64,000 bases of DNA from an uncultured Muribaculaceae bacterium (lineage in GTDB: Bacteria > Bacteroidota > Bacteroidia > Bacteroidales > Muribaculaceae), in contig CAJUIT010000001.1 in NCBI GenBank assembly GCA_910586565.1, positions 1 to 64,000 of the forward strand. The letters are read 5' to 3'. Under the pieces are notes generated by a model. It was not told the DNA's origin, made no database searches, and worked only from the letters and a program-made list of their open reading frames with translations. The position numbers and the translations under genes are program-made. Below are positions 53,471 through 61,916 of this stretch, piece after piece; positions within the stretch are counted from its first letter, which is position 1; every line of letters starts with the position of its first letter.

Positions 53471-54844
53471 ATGTTCGGCTTGATTGACTGCAACAACTTT
53501 TTCGTCTCCTGTGAGCGCGTGTTCAATCCCGCGCTCGCAGGACGACCTGTTGTTGTGCTCAGCAACAACGATGGTTGCGCCGTTGCCATGTCGAACGAGG
53601 CCAAGGCGCTGGGCATAACGCGCGGAGTGCCGATATATCAGGTGCGCGAACTTATCCGCCGTCATGGCGTGGTCACCCTTTCGGGGCGGCACCGTGTTTA
53701 CGGCGACATTTCATCCCGAGTCATGTCAACTCTCGAAACGGTGGTTGACGATGTGGAGATTTATTCAATCGACGAAGCTTTTTTTCGATTTCCCGATGGC
53801 GATGCCGCAACCGTGGAGGCAGTTGCCCGCGAAGCCGTAAGGCGCGTGAGACGTTGGACCGGCATCCCGACTTCGGTTGGCATTGCACCTACCCGCACTT
53901 TGGCAAAAGTGGCCGCACGGTTTGCAAAGAAGTATCCTGCCTATCGTGCGGTGTGTGCCATTGATAACGAAGAAAAGCGGCGCAAGGCTTTGTCGCTGAT
54001 TCAGCTTGAGGATGTGTGGGGCATTGGGCGCCGAGTCGGGAAAAAGCTGAGGCAATACGGGCTGGAGAAGGCTATTGATTTTGCCGATATGCCTGTTGAG
54101 CAGGTTAAGCGCATTGTGCATCTTCCCGGTGAGCGCACATGGCGCGAACTCAATGGCGAAGCGTGCATTGAAGCCGACCCTGAAAATGCAACTCATAAGC
54201 AGATATGCACATCGCGCTCTTTTTCCCCGTCGGTTATTGAATTTTCCGACCTGCAGGCGGCCATAGCGTCATTCATGACCATAGCATCGCGCAAGCTCCG
54301 CAGGCAGAAATCCTTCGCACTTGGTGTGACTGTGTTTCTGCACACGAATAAATTCAGAACTGATTTGCCGCAGTATCGAAACTCGGCTTACCGAGAACTT
54401 GAGGAGCCTGCCAACGACTTTCTCGTTTTGGTGAAGGAGGCCGAGGAAGCGCTTAAAACGATTTATCGCCCCGGGTTGCTTTACCGTCGTGCCGGGGTTT
54501 ACATCACAGAGCTTATTGATGACAATGTGGTGCAGTTCGGATTGTTCACTTCGCCTGCGGAACGTGAAAAACGTTCACGGCTCATGAAACTTGTCGACAC
54601 TTTGAATGCGTCCCCGCGCAGTCATGATAAGGTAAGGGTTGCACTTGCCACTCCAATCTCGTCGCATAAGGAAAATGTTCGCAAAACGGTAACTAATGTA
54701 GGTGCTCAACTACAGTCTCCGTCCATTTCTTTGACAGCCGCGCCCGCGATATTTCCCGATTCATCATTGCACTGTGATTCCGACCGCTTGAGCGATGATG
54801 AATCAGCCGACCTCTATTTTGGCCATAAGCACGCCGATAAATGA
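53471..54844 (+). CDS. umuC: UmuC-like Y-family DNA polymerase
   Basis: Translesion polymerase subunit. The start at 53471 (MFGLIDCNNFFVSCERVF) matches the family; an ATG seven codons earlier (53450) is also in frame. Catalytic features are the acidic residues of LIDCNN and YSIDEAFF (with YGDISSRV before it), the palm-finger motif VVVLSNNDGCAVA, the helix-hairpin-helix VWGIGRRVGKKL, and the little-finger domain followed by a UmuC-type C-terminal tail. Its usual partner UmuD is encoded 16 kb upstream, which is unusual since the pair is generally adjacent. The last 70 residues are probably flexible and may hold a sliding-clamp contact. Confidence 0.93.
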   Translation: MFGLIDCNNFFVSCERVFNPALAGRPVVVLSNNDGCAVAMSNEAKALGITRGVPIYQVRELIRRHGVVTLSGRHRVYGDISSRVMSTLETVVDDVEIYSIDEAFFRFPDGDAATVEAVAREAVRRVRRWTGIPTSVGIAPTRTLAKVAARFAKKYPAYRAVCAIDNEEKRRKALSLIQLEDVWGIGRRVGKKLRQYGLEKAIDFADMPVEQVKRIVHLPGERTWRELNGEACIEADPENATHKQICTSRSFSPSVIEFSDLQAAIASFMTIASRKLRRQKSFALGVTVFLHTNKFRTDLPQYRNSAYRELEEPANDFLVLVKEAEEALKTIYRPGLLYRRAGVYITELIDDNVVQFGLFTSPAEREKRSRLMKLVDTLNASPRSHDKVRVALATPISSHKENVRKTVTNVGAQLQSPSISLTAAPAIFPDSSLHCDSDRLSDDESADLYFGHKHADK

Positions 54845-54875
54845 GCAGCAGGCAATACATTCAGTAATAAAAAAA

Positions 54876-54911
54876 GCGGCGCTTCAAATCCGGTTTTGGA
54901 TTGAGCGCCGC
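54876..54911 (-). terminator. Terminator after the acidic lipoprotein gene
   Basis: GCGGCGCTTCAAATCC and GGATTGAGCGCCGC form a strong stem around GGTTTT; on the minus strand it is followed by CTTTTTTTTAT. It may also slow transcripts from umuC on the plus strand. Confidence 0.85.
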
Positions 54912-54933
54912 ATGTGTGTTGCAGTGATTGCAG

Positions 54934-55386
54934 TTATCGGCGGTAGAGCTTGTAGTCGCTGCCGTCGAAGCTGATGATGAGAGCGTTGTTTTCGAAGTAG
55001 CAATCTTCCAACTCCGCATCGTCATCATAGACGTTTTCATCCTCGTAACAATTGTTTCCGTCGCCGTCAACGAGGCTTCCCCAGAATGCTATTTTAGCTT
55101 TTGAGGGGTAGTCCTCCGAAGCAACAAATTTGTAAACTCCTGAGAAATACCAATCTTCCTCGGGGCAGTTGGCTGTCATTTTTCCGTCGGCAGTGAACGT
55201 CATTGTGACAACTTCATCTTCATCGGGGTCGGTGTAGCCACCTTCTTCATACATGGTGCCTACCCATGTGCCTACAAAAGGATTGTAGCCTCCGACTTCA
55301 TCGTCGTCGTCATCGCCGCATGACACAAATCCAACGCATGTAAGCGCGGCAATCAGTGCAAATGCAAGAAATTTAAATTTTTTCAT
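54934..55386 (-). CDS. Surface lipoprotein with acidic export signal
   Basis: Starting at 55386, the protein begins MKKFKFLAFALIAALTCVGF and has the lipobox SC then GDDDDDEVGG. A run of acidic residues just after the lipid cysteine is the Bacteroidetes lipoprotein export signal that sends lipoproteins to the cell surface. The mature part of about 125 residues has NPFVGTWVGTMYEEG and MTFTADGKMT, resembling the small lipocalin-like beta-barrel lipoproteins of this phylum; a signature is not firm. It is transcribed alone, with its own terminator. Ligand or role unknown. Confidence 0.8.
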   Translation of the reverse strand: MKKFKFLAFALIAALTCVGFVSCGDDDDDEVGGYNPFVGTWVGTMYEEGGYTDPDEDEVVTMTFTADGKMTANCPEEDWYFSGVYKFVASEDYPSKAKIAFWGSLVDGDGNNCYEDENVYDDDAELEDCYFENNALIISFDGSDYKLYRR

Positions 55387-55766
55387 TGTGAAATGAATGT
55401 TTTGTGAAACCACCCCCCGATAGGTTTCCGGTAAGTGTAATATATAATGGTAAGATAAAGTTTCCGGGCGCGAGGGTGGGCAGTGATTAGTTATGATGAG
55501 CAGTCATGCCCCGCCTTGGAATTTAATTCGGGTGTGATACTCATGCGATTTTTCTGCGCGCACGCGACTCTCGCTCTGACTTTTACCGATACTGCTAACT
55601 TGCAGTGGAATAAAAAGATGAAGTGTGTGGATTGTTTGTTTGAAAGCGTGAAATCGTAGTGAGAATAATCGCAGAGTGTTTTCCCGGTAAGTATAATAAG
55701 CATTGCCGCAATAATCAATACACGGCACTAACTCGATTGAGAATGTAGGAAAACGTTTCTAATCTA

Positions 55767-55785
55767 TAACTAAGCAGTTTAGTTA
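55767..55785. repeat. Inverted repeat, possible operator or weak terminator
   Basis: TAACTAA (55767-55773), five bases, TTAGTTA (55779-55785). It lies in the 900-base gap between the acidic lipoprotein and rprX, downstream of the ncRNA candidate. The part of this gap from 55387 to 55760 holds nothing else I can support. Confidence 0.35.
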
Positions 55786-55859
55786 GGTTGAATAATTGCG
55801 ATGATCCTCGGATTTTCAATTGTGAAAAACCTACGATGACTGTCTGGCGGAAAACGAAT

Positions 55860-56055
55860 CGACAAAAGCGGTTGAGCAGAACGGTTGATTCATTCAGTCG
55901 GTTGCGGCTGAACCCCGTGTGACAGTTGCCGATCAGGCTATTCCAATTATCTCGGAATCATTGTGTTCCGTATTCCCTGTCAACTCGGGCGTCAACGCTT
56001 CGGTGTAGTCCGATTCGCGATAATTCGCATCCACAGAGCCTGTGGCTCCGATTTT
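55860..56055 (-). ncRNA. Candidate structured RNA, 6S-like irregular long hairpin
   Basis: No coding frame of quality covers this stretch, yet a perfect promoter (56062-56093) points into it. Successive arms pair in register: 55898-55901 with 56010-56013, 55904-55911 with 55992-55998, 55914-55917 with 55986-55989, 55921-55925 with 55977-55981, and an apical hairpin 55953-55957 with 55966-55970. Between the outer two helices is an 11-base against 2-base internal loop. One long hairpin with an asymmetric bubble is the shape of 6S RNA, which mimics an open promoter; Bacteroidales have a divergent 6S. The ends are approximate and the class is inference. Confidence 0.5.
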
Positions 56056-56061
56056 GCGTTG

Positions 56062-56093
56062 CAAAATTAGAAAAATCCACCAACAAAAACAAA
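56062..56093 (-). promoter_or_regulatory. Complete promoter reading into the ncRNA candidate
   Basis: On the minus strand TTTG (56093-56090), exactly 20 bases, TAATTTTG (56069-56062). There is no open frame near the implied start around 56055. Confidence 0.7.
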
Positions 56094-56114
56094 ATTTTCA
56101 ACAGGCAAGTTTAA

Positions 56115-56269
56115 TGTTAACTCAGTGTTAAAGGTTTGCCGGATAATATTTTTTGTCATTAGAAATTTGGAAATTGGTTGGTGTTATGTTAAATTTGCAG
56201 TTAACTGTTAAAAGTGAATTGCCTTTTTCTCTCTTTTCCCTAAACCACCGACCACGGAGGTTTGTTAAC
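56115..56269 (+). promoter_or_regulatory. Cluster of TGTTAA/AGTTAA motifs around the rprX promoter
   Basis: Same-orientation copies at 56115, 56126, 56187, 56199, 56206 and 56263; the first two are 11 bases apart, one helix turn, as usual for OmpR-type regulator sites. Three contain GTTAAC. They surround and overlap the promoter at 56166-56197, suggesting control, possibly by RprY itself. Confidence 0.4.
56166..56197 (+). promoter_or_regulatory. Complete Bacteroidetes promoter for rprX-rprY
   Basis: TTTG (56166-56169), exactly 20 bases, TAAATTTG (56190-56197), giving a leader of about 90 bases before rprX. Confidence 0.75.
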
Positions 56270-56294
56270 ATTACAAAAATAAGTTAAATTCAGA

Positions 56295-57842
56295 ATGAAA
56301 AAATCGACCATCTGGTTGCTTACAGTGCTCATTGCATTGACCTTCATGGGGCTTTTATATATCCAGATTATCTACTTGAAAAGTATGATTAGGATGCGCG
56401 ACGACCAATTCACCGAAGGTGTGAGGCGTTCGCTCTATGCGGTGTCGTCGTTGCTTGAGCAGGATGAAACGAAATATTTCCTCGAAGAGGATGTTGCCGA
56501 GGTTGAATCATCGTCGGTCTACACCCAGTATGGGGGCACGCCACATCTCGGTGGTATAAAATACTCCTTCACAACTCACAGCGGTGTTGCCGGCGAGGTG
56601 ACGCTGAAATCGGATGCGGCGCGCATCTACAAAATTCAGAATGAAAACAACGTGGCCTCCAGCTATAACTCCATGCGCGAGGAGCTGAAAGGGCAGTACC
56701 TCTATCAGAAAGGGGTAATCGACGAGGTTATAATCAACATCATGAACAAGGCGGGGGAGCGCCCGATTGAGGAGAGGGCCGATTCGGTGGCCGTTCGCAA
56801 ATATCTTAAGCGCGAACTCGAAAACAACGGGTTGGAACTTCCCTTTGAATTTGCTGTTGTCAACCGCAACGGCAAGGTGTTCTATGAGTCGGCAGGGTTC
56901 TCCAACGTGAATCCGGCCACGCTTGAAAACAGCATGTTCGTGCAGTCGCTTTTCCGAAACGACCCTGCATCGAAGAAAAACTATCTTAAGGTTTATTTCC
57001 CTTCAAAGACGAAATATATTCTGAGCTCGGTGAAGATAATGATACCCTCGTTTGTGTTCACCTTTGTGCTTTTGATTGTTTTTCTCTACACCATCATAGT
57101 TGCATTCCGTCAGAAAAAGATAACGGAGATGAAGAACGATTTCATCAACAATATGACGCATGAGTTCAAAACACCCATCTCCACCATCTCGCTTGCTGCG
57201 CAGATGCTCAACGACGCATCGGTGAGAAAGTCGCCCACCATGTTGCAGCATATTTCCACTGTTATCAACGATGAGACAAAGCGCCTGCGTTTTCAGGTTG
57301 AGAAAGTGTTGCAGATGTCGATGTTCGATAAAAAGACGGGGACCATCCGTTTGCAGGATGTCGATGCCAATCTTGTGATTTCGCAGGTGGTGAACACATT
57401 CCGTTTGAAAGTCGAAAAATACGGGGGCAAAATCACCACGGCATTCGATGCCGAGGATGCCATTGTCAATGTCGATGAGATGCACTTCACCAATGTGGTG
57501 TTCAATCTGCTCGACAACGCCTTCAAATATCGCAAGGAGGAAACACCGCTTGCACTTACCGTGTCGACCCGCGATATACCGCAGGACCGCCTCGAAATTG
57601 TGATTGCCGACAACGGCATCGGTATAAAGAAAGAAAATCTGAAAAAGATTTTCGAGAAGTTCTACCGCGTGTCGACAGGCAACCGTCATGATGTGAAAGG
57701 CTTCGGGCTCGGACTTGCCTACGTGCATAAGATGATTGGCCTCATGGGGGGTGAAATCAAAGTGGAGAGCGAGCTTGGCAAAGGCACACGGTTCATTATA
57801 GTGTTGCCGTTGCTTGAGTCGACATCGGCGAATGCCGATTGA
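56295..57842 (+). CDS. rprX: Sensor histidine kinase RprX
   Basis: Membrane histidine kinase of 515 residues: membrane helix at residues 5-27, a periplasmic domain of about 220 residues, a second helix (PSFVFTFVLLIVFLYTII), then HisKA with the phosphoacceptor His289 in NMTHEFKTPISTIS, and the ATPase domain (VVFNLLDNAFKYRKEE, IADNGIGIKKENL, and FGLGLAYVHKM). It has no HAMP domain of clear type. The downstream response regulator is RprY, so this is the Bacteroides RprX/RprY pair, linked in earlier work to tetQ control in B. fragilis and to oxidative-stress and sodium-pump genes in Porphyromonas. Likely signal unknown. Confidence 0.93.
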   Translation: MKKSTIWLLTVLIALTFMGLLYIQIIYLKSMIRMRDDQFTEGVRRSLYAVSSLLEQDETKYFLEEDVAEVESSSVYTQYGGTPHLGGIKYSFTTHSGVAGEVTLKSDAARIYKIQNENNVASSYNSMREELKGQYLYQKGVIDEVIINIMNKAGERPIEERADSVAVRKYLKRELENNGLELPFEFAVVNRNGKVFYESAGFSNVNPATLENSMFVQSLFRNDPASKKNYLKVYFPSKTKYILSSVKIMIPSFVFTFVLLIVFLYTIIVAFRQKKITEMKNDFINNMTHEFKTPISTISLAAQMLNDASVRKSPTMLQHISTVINDETKRLRFQVEKVLQMSMFDKKTGTIRLQDVDANLVISQVVNTFRLKVEKYGGKITTAFDAEDAIVNVDEMHFTNVVFNLLDNAFKYRKEETPLALTVSTRDIPQDRLEIVIADNGIGIKKENLKKIFEKFYRVSTGNRHDVKGFGLGLAYVHKMIGLMGGEIKVESELGKGTRFIIVLPLLESTSANAD

Positions 57843-57948
57843 AGCTCTTAAAGTGAAAATCGCATTGTTTTGAGAAATAATTAACGATTCCGTGAACAAT
57901 TAAGAGAAATTAATAATTATAATAATATAACAAAAACTGACAACGATT

Positions 57949-58650
57949 ATGGACGACCGCATGCGAATTCTCCTCTGCGAGGATGATGAAAATTTGGGTA
58001 TGTTGCTTCGCGAATACCTGCAGGCAAAAGGTTTCAATGCCGATCTCTATGCCGACGGCGAAGCCGGTTACAAGGCTTTCCTGAAGGGAAAATATGATAT
58101 ATGTGTGCTTGACGTGATGATGCCTAAGAAAGACGGCTTCACTCTGGCACAGGAAATCCGCGCCGTCAACAGCGAGGTGCCCATCATTTTCCTGACAGCC
58201 AAAACAATCAAGGAAGATATTCTCGAAGGCTTCAAAATCGGCGCCGACGACTACATCACCAAACCCTTCTCGATGGAGGAACTCGTGTTCCGCATTGAAG
58301 CTATCCTTCGCCGTGTGAAAGGTAAGAAAGGTAAGGAAGTGACCATGTACAAAATCGGCCGCTTCACTTTCGACACTCAGAAGCAGGTGCTTATGATTGA
58401 CGACAAGGTTACTAAACTCACCACCAAGGAATCGGAGCTTCTGAGCCTTCTCTGTGCCCATGTGAATGAAATCCTTGAACGCAACTATGCTCTCAAGACA
58501 ATCTGGATTGATGATAACTACTTCAACGCACGTTCGATGGATGTTTACATCACCAAGTTGCGTAAGCACCTCAAGGAAGATCCCTCCATTGAGATTATCA
58601 ACATTCACGGCAAGGGCTATAAACTCATCGCTCCCGAGCCCGAGAAATAA
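57949..58650 (+). CDS. rprY: Response regulator RprY (OmpR family)
   Basis: Receiver domain with the acidic pocket (RILLCEDDENLG), phosphoacceptor Asp55 in CVLDVMMPKKDGFTLA, Thr and Lys in FLTAKT, then an OmpR-type winged-helix DNA-binding domain (LTTKESELLSLL, NYFNARSMDVYITKLRKHL, IHGKGYKL). Length 233. It follows rprX by 106 bases with no obvious terminator, so the two are probably co-transcribed; a strong terminator ends the unit. Confidence 0.95.
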   Translation: MDDRMRILLCEDDENLGMLLREYLQAKGFNADLYADGEAGYKAFLKGKYDICVLDVMMPKKDGFTLAQEIRAVNSEVPIIFLTAKTIKEDILEGFKIGADDYITKPFSMEELVFRIEAILRRVKGKKGKEVTMYKIGRFTFDTQKQVLMIDDKVTKLTTKESELLSLLCAHVNEILERNYALKTIWIDDNYFNARSMDVYITKLRKHLKEDPSIEIINIHGKGYKLIAPEPEK

Positions 58651-58676
58651 TCCCCCTCACATCCCACCCATCACCG

Positions 58677-58729
58677 GTTCCGGCAGTGGCAGCATCCCTC
58701 GTTGCCACGGTCGGAACTGCTATTTTATT
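58677..58729 (+). terminator. Terminator after rprY
   Basis: Arms 58677-58691 and 58703-58717 (GTTCCGGCAGTGGCA / TGCCACGGTCGGAAC, two internal mismatches), followed by TATTTTATT. Confidence 0.8.
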
Positions 58730-58794
58730 CAAGAATGGATTTTGCCGATATTTGCTGAATGTGTTGTTAGGGGCGGAGAGGGCAGAGATGCAGG

Positions 58795-58826
58795 GTTGCT
58801 TTTGTTGGAGGAAATCATTATCTTTG
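58795..58826 (+). promoter_or_regulatory. Promoter for the alpha-amylase gene
   Basis: GTTG (58795-58798, three of four positions), 20 bases, TATCTTTG (58819-58826); leader of about 70 bases. Confidence 0.65.
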
Positions 58827-58899
58827 CATGTTATCTATCCGGGCGGAAATGCGCTCCGGAATTTCACTTACCTCATCTAAACAATAATCATTTCAACTC

Positions 58900-60333
58900 A
58901 TGAAAAAACTTATTTTGCCGGCTGTAGCCATCTGCGCGGTTTGCTCGCCGATGGTGGCTAAAGACCGTGTCACCCACAACCCCGATGCAACCAACACCGA
59001 AACTATTCTTCATGTGTGGAGCTGGAATTTCCCCTCGATTGCCGAGAATATGAAAGCCATTGCCGATGCCGGATTCACGATGCTGCAGACTTCGCCCGTG
59101 CAGAATTGCTATAATCCCGAAGGAACCTCAACCAAGCTTTTCGATGCCGAAGGTAAAGATGGTAACTGGTATTACTACTATCAGCCCACCGCCTGGAAAA
59201 TCGGTAACCAGATTCTCGGCACCCGCGAGGAGATGAAGCAGATGATGGACTCGGCGGCCAAATATAATGTGCGTGTCATTGTCGACGTGCTTCCCAACCA
59301 CACAGCGTTCGACGTAGATGCCGTGAGCGACGAGATGGTTGCCGCAGTTGGCGGCCGCGACAAACTCTATCACTCTAACGGTTTGCAGCCTGTGCGCGAC
59401 TACAACGACCGTTTGCAGTGCACCCTGTGGGGCTCAGGCGGTCTGCCCGATGTAAACACCGAAAATCCCGATTTTCAAAAATACTATATGGAGTTTGTAA
59501 ACGAACTCCTCGCAATGGGTGTGAGAGGTTTCCGCTACGACACCGCAAAGCACATCGGCGTTCACTCCGACCCGGTCGACACCGCTTCGGGTGTTAAGGA
59601 GAACGATTTCTGGGATGTTGCCACCGGACGCAAAAGCGTGAAGGGTGTTAAACTCGCTGTTCCCTACGACAGTCTGTTTGTATACGGAGAGGTGCTTCAG
59701 GATAAGAATGTGCCCGAAGCTGAATATGCCGACTATTTCGGTCAGACCGCATCGGGCTACGGCTACCACCTGCGCCATGCGCTTGAAAAGGGCTCGGCCA
59801 ATGGCATCGACCTTGTGGGTTGGCAGCACCAGGCAGCTCCCGAATTCCTCACCACGTGGGTAGAGAGTCACGACACCTATTGCAACGCTCATGAAAGCGC
59901 CGCTCTCACCGACGACCAGATTCGCACCGGTTGGGTGTTCCTCACCGCACGCCAGAATGGTGTTCCCCTGTTCTTCAGCCGTCCTATGGGTTCTACCCGC
60001 AGCAACTATTGGGGCGACAATAAACTCGGTGCACGTGGTAATGATGAGTTTTTCCACCCCGAGGTTGTGGCAGTAAATAAATTCCGCAAAGCTATGGCCG
60101 GCGAAAAGGAGAATCTTCAGTTCAGCGAGAACGGTTCTGTTTTGCTTGTGAACCGCGGCAAAAAAGGCGCGGCCGTTGTGAACATCTCCGATTCGGCAAA
60201 CTTTGTTGACCTTCCCACCGGACTGCCCGACGGCACATACCGCGACGAGGTGCACAACAAGGAGTTCAAAGTTAAGAAAGGCCGTCTGCACGGCATTCTC
60301 GCTCCTCACCGTAGCTATATTTTGAAGAAATAA
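58900..60333 (+). CDS. Secreted alpha-amylase (glycoside hydrolase family 13)
   Basis: Hydrolyses alpha-1,4-glucans such as starch. A signal peptide (residues 1-20, ending MVAK) precedes the family 13 barrel: DVLPNH (region I) near residue 129, GFRYDTAKH with nucleophile Asp214, VYGEV with acid/base Glu264, and VESHDTY with Asp325. An Ala-Gly rich C-terminal beta domain ends SYILKK. The 477-residue protein is not in a starch-utilisation (SusCD) locus; it lies alone with its own promoter. The cleavage pattern is more like periplasmic amylases with no lipobox. Confidence 0.92.
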   Translation: MKKLILPAVAICAVCSPMVAKDRVTHNPDATNTETILHVWSWNFPSIAENMKAIADAGFTMLQTSPVQNCYNPEGTSTKLFDAEGKDGNWYYYYQPTAWKIGNQILGTREEMKQMMDSAAKYNVRVIVDVLPNHTAFDVDAVSDEMVAAVGGRDKLYHSNGLQPVRDYNDRLQCTLWGSGGLPDVNTENPDFQKYYMEFVNELLAMGVRGFRYDTAKHIGVHSDPVDTASGVKENDFWDVATGRKSVKGVKLAVPYDSLFVYGEVLQDKNVPEAEYADYFGQTASGYGYHLRHALEKGSANGIDLVGWQHQAAPEFLTTWVESHDTYCNAHESAALTDDQIRTGWVFLTARQNGVPLFFSRPMGSTRSNYWGDNKLGARGNDEFFHPEVVAVNKFRKAMAGEKENLQFSENGSVLLVNRGKKGAAVVNISDSANFVDLPTGLPDGTYRDEVHNKEFKVKKGRLHGILAPHRSYILKK

Positions 60334-60357
60334 TTGCACGGCGGGCAAACACTTCGG

Positions 60358-60389
60358 TTTGGCTGTTTGTTTTGTTTTTGTTATTTTTG
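60358..60389 (+). promoter_or_regulatory. Complete promoter directly in front of the YihY/BrkB gene
   Basis: TTTG (60358-60361), exactly 20 bases, TATTTTTG (60382-60389). The first ATG of the next gene is at 60394, so the transcript would be leaderless or the true start lies further in, for example at 60490. Confidence 0.6.
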
Positions 60390-60393
60390 ACAA

Positions 60394-61878
60394 ATGGAAC
60401 ACTCGAAACAGCAACATACCGACCACCCTTCAGGCGACGCACCGAAAGCGTCGGCAAAGAAACGTATAAAGGTGCCTTTCATCACACGGATGAAGGACAC
60501 CTTTATGTCTTGGTATGCATACGTGACCGATGGCGTGTGGACCGATACGCGCCAGCGGTGGTGGGTGAACCTCATCAAAACACTGAGTCTTTCGGTGAGG
60601 TCGTTCATGAACTCCGACCTCCAGCAGAAAGCGGGTGCACTCACGTATCAGACGCTTCTGGCCATTGTACCCGCACTGGCACTGGTGTTTGCCATCGGTC
60701 GTGGGTTCGGGTTCCAGAATTTGTTGCAGACCCAGTTGTTCCATAATTTCCCTGCACAGCGGCAGGCGCTGTCGCAGGCGTTCACGTTTGTGGATTCCTA
60801 CCTCGCGCAATCGTCGGAAGGTGTGTTCGTGGGTGTGGGCCTGCTTTTCCTGTTGTGGACATTGATATCGCTTATATCGAGTGTTGAAGATGCCTTTAAT
60901 GTTGTGTGGGGCATTAAGCGTGGTCGCACTCTGTGGCGCAAACTCACCGACTACACTGCTATTATTCTCATTCTTCCTGTGCTCATGATATGTGCCAGCG
61001 GCATAACTGTGTTCATGTCAACGGCGCTGAGAACCATACTTCCGTTTGGTTTCATGAGTCCGGTGGTTGAGGTGTTGCTCGACATAGCGTCGATTGTACT
61101 TATCTGGTTCTTTTTTGCCGGCACATACATGCTCATTCCCAACACAAACGTTAAATTCAAGAATGCGTTTATTGCAGGAGTGATGGCCGGCACGGCTTAT
61201 ACGATTCTTCAATGGCTGTTTATGACAGGACAAGTATATGTAACCCGCTACAATGCCATCTACGGGTCGTTTGCGTTTTTGCCGTTGCTTCTCATTTGGT
61301 TGCAGCTTGTGTGGACTATCACATTAGCAGGTGCTGTTCTCTGCTTTGCTTCGCAAAACATCTTTGAGTTCAGCTTCAGCAATGAGGCCTCACGAATTTC
61401 AAATAACTACAAATGGCGGTTGCTGCTGGCGGTGATGAATATTGCCGTTGACCGCTTCCTAAAAGAGCTTCCGCCGCTCACACCACATCAGATTGCGGTG
61501 CAGTATGGCTTACCAATCACGCTCGTGAATGATTCCACATATAAACTTGTGGAATGCGGATTGCTGATGCGTGTTGTTGGCAAAGGCCCGGAGGATGAAT
61601 TTGCCGTAGCACCGGGAATAGAAGCATCCACAATAACCGTCGGCACTGTGATGGATAGGGTTGGATCGAAGGGTTCGGCAAACTTTATCCCCAAGTTCAA
61701 CGCCCGGTTCAAGGCTCTCTCAGATGCGGTTATAAAGCTGCGTGCCCAATGCATCGGATATGCCGACAAAATTAAGATTGCCGATTTGAAAATCGACGAA
61801 ACCATTCCGGCAGACCTCTCTGATTCAACCGAGGATTCCGAAAACGGCAATCCAATCGCTGAGGCAGCCCAATCATGA
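60394..61878 (+). CDS. YihY/BrkB-family inner membrane protein
   Basis: Six to seven membrane spans in the YihY/BrkB (formerly ribonuclease BN) domain: QQKAGALTYQTLLAIVPALALVFA, SSVEDAFNVVWGIKRGRTLWRKLTDY, and YGSFAFLPLLLIWLQLVWTI. A cytoplasmic C-terminal domain of about 150 residues, including a winged-helix-like MNIAVDRFLKELPPLTPHQIAV, follows. The family has no proven function. The start is uncertain: ATG at 60394 lies only five bases after the promoter; 60490 is an alternative. ridA follows 38 bases later. Confidence 0.85.
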   Translation: MEHSKQQHTDHPSGDAPKASAKKRIKVPFITRMKDTFMSWYAYVTDGVWTDTRQRWWVNLIKTLSLSVRSFMNSDLQQKAGALTYQTLLAIVPALALVFAIGRGFGFQNLLQTQLFHNFPAQRQALSQAFTFVDSYLAQSSEGVFVGVGLLFLLWTLISLISSVEDAFNVVWGIKRGRTLWRKLTDYTAIILILPVLMICASGITVFMSTALRTILPFGFMSPVVEVLLDIASIVLIWFFFAGTYMLIPNTNVKFKNAFIAGVMAGTAYTILQWLFMTGQVYVTRYNAIYGSFAFLPLLLIWLQLVWTITLAGAVLCFASQNIFEFSFSNEASRISNNYKWRLLLAVMNIAVDRFLKELPPLTPHQIAVQYGLPITLVNDSTYKLVECGLLMRVVGKGPEDEFAVAPGIEASTITVGTVMDRVGSKGSANFIPKFNARFKALSDAVIKLRAQCIGYADKIKIADLKIDETIPADLSDSTEDSENGNPIAEAAQS

Positions 61879-61916
61879 AAGAAATACCCAAAACAATATA
61901 TTAAAAAACAATCATT

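Noticed and set aside
55491..55728. Two overlapping 74-75 codon minus-strand frames upstream of the acidic lipoprotein gene
   Set aside because: Low-complexity shadow frames without start context or any recognisable domain.
57003..57899. 298-codon antisense frame over rprX
   Set aside because: Mirror of the kinase coding sequence; no start or family supports it.
59434..60426. 330-codon antisense frame over the alpha-amylase gene
   Set aside because: The sense frame has all catalytic residues; the antisense one is a by-product of codon bias.
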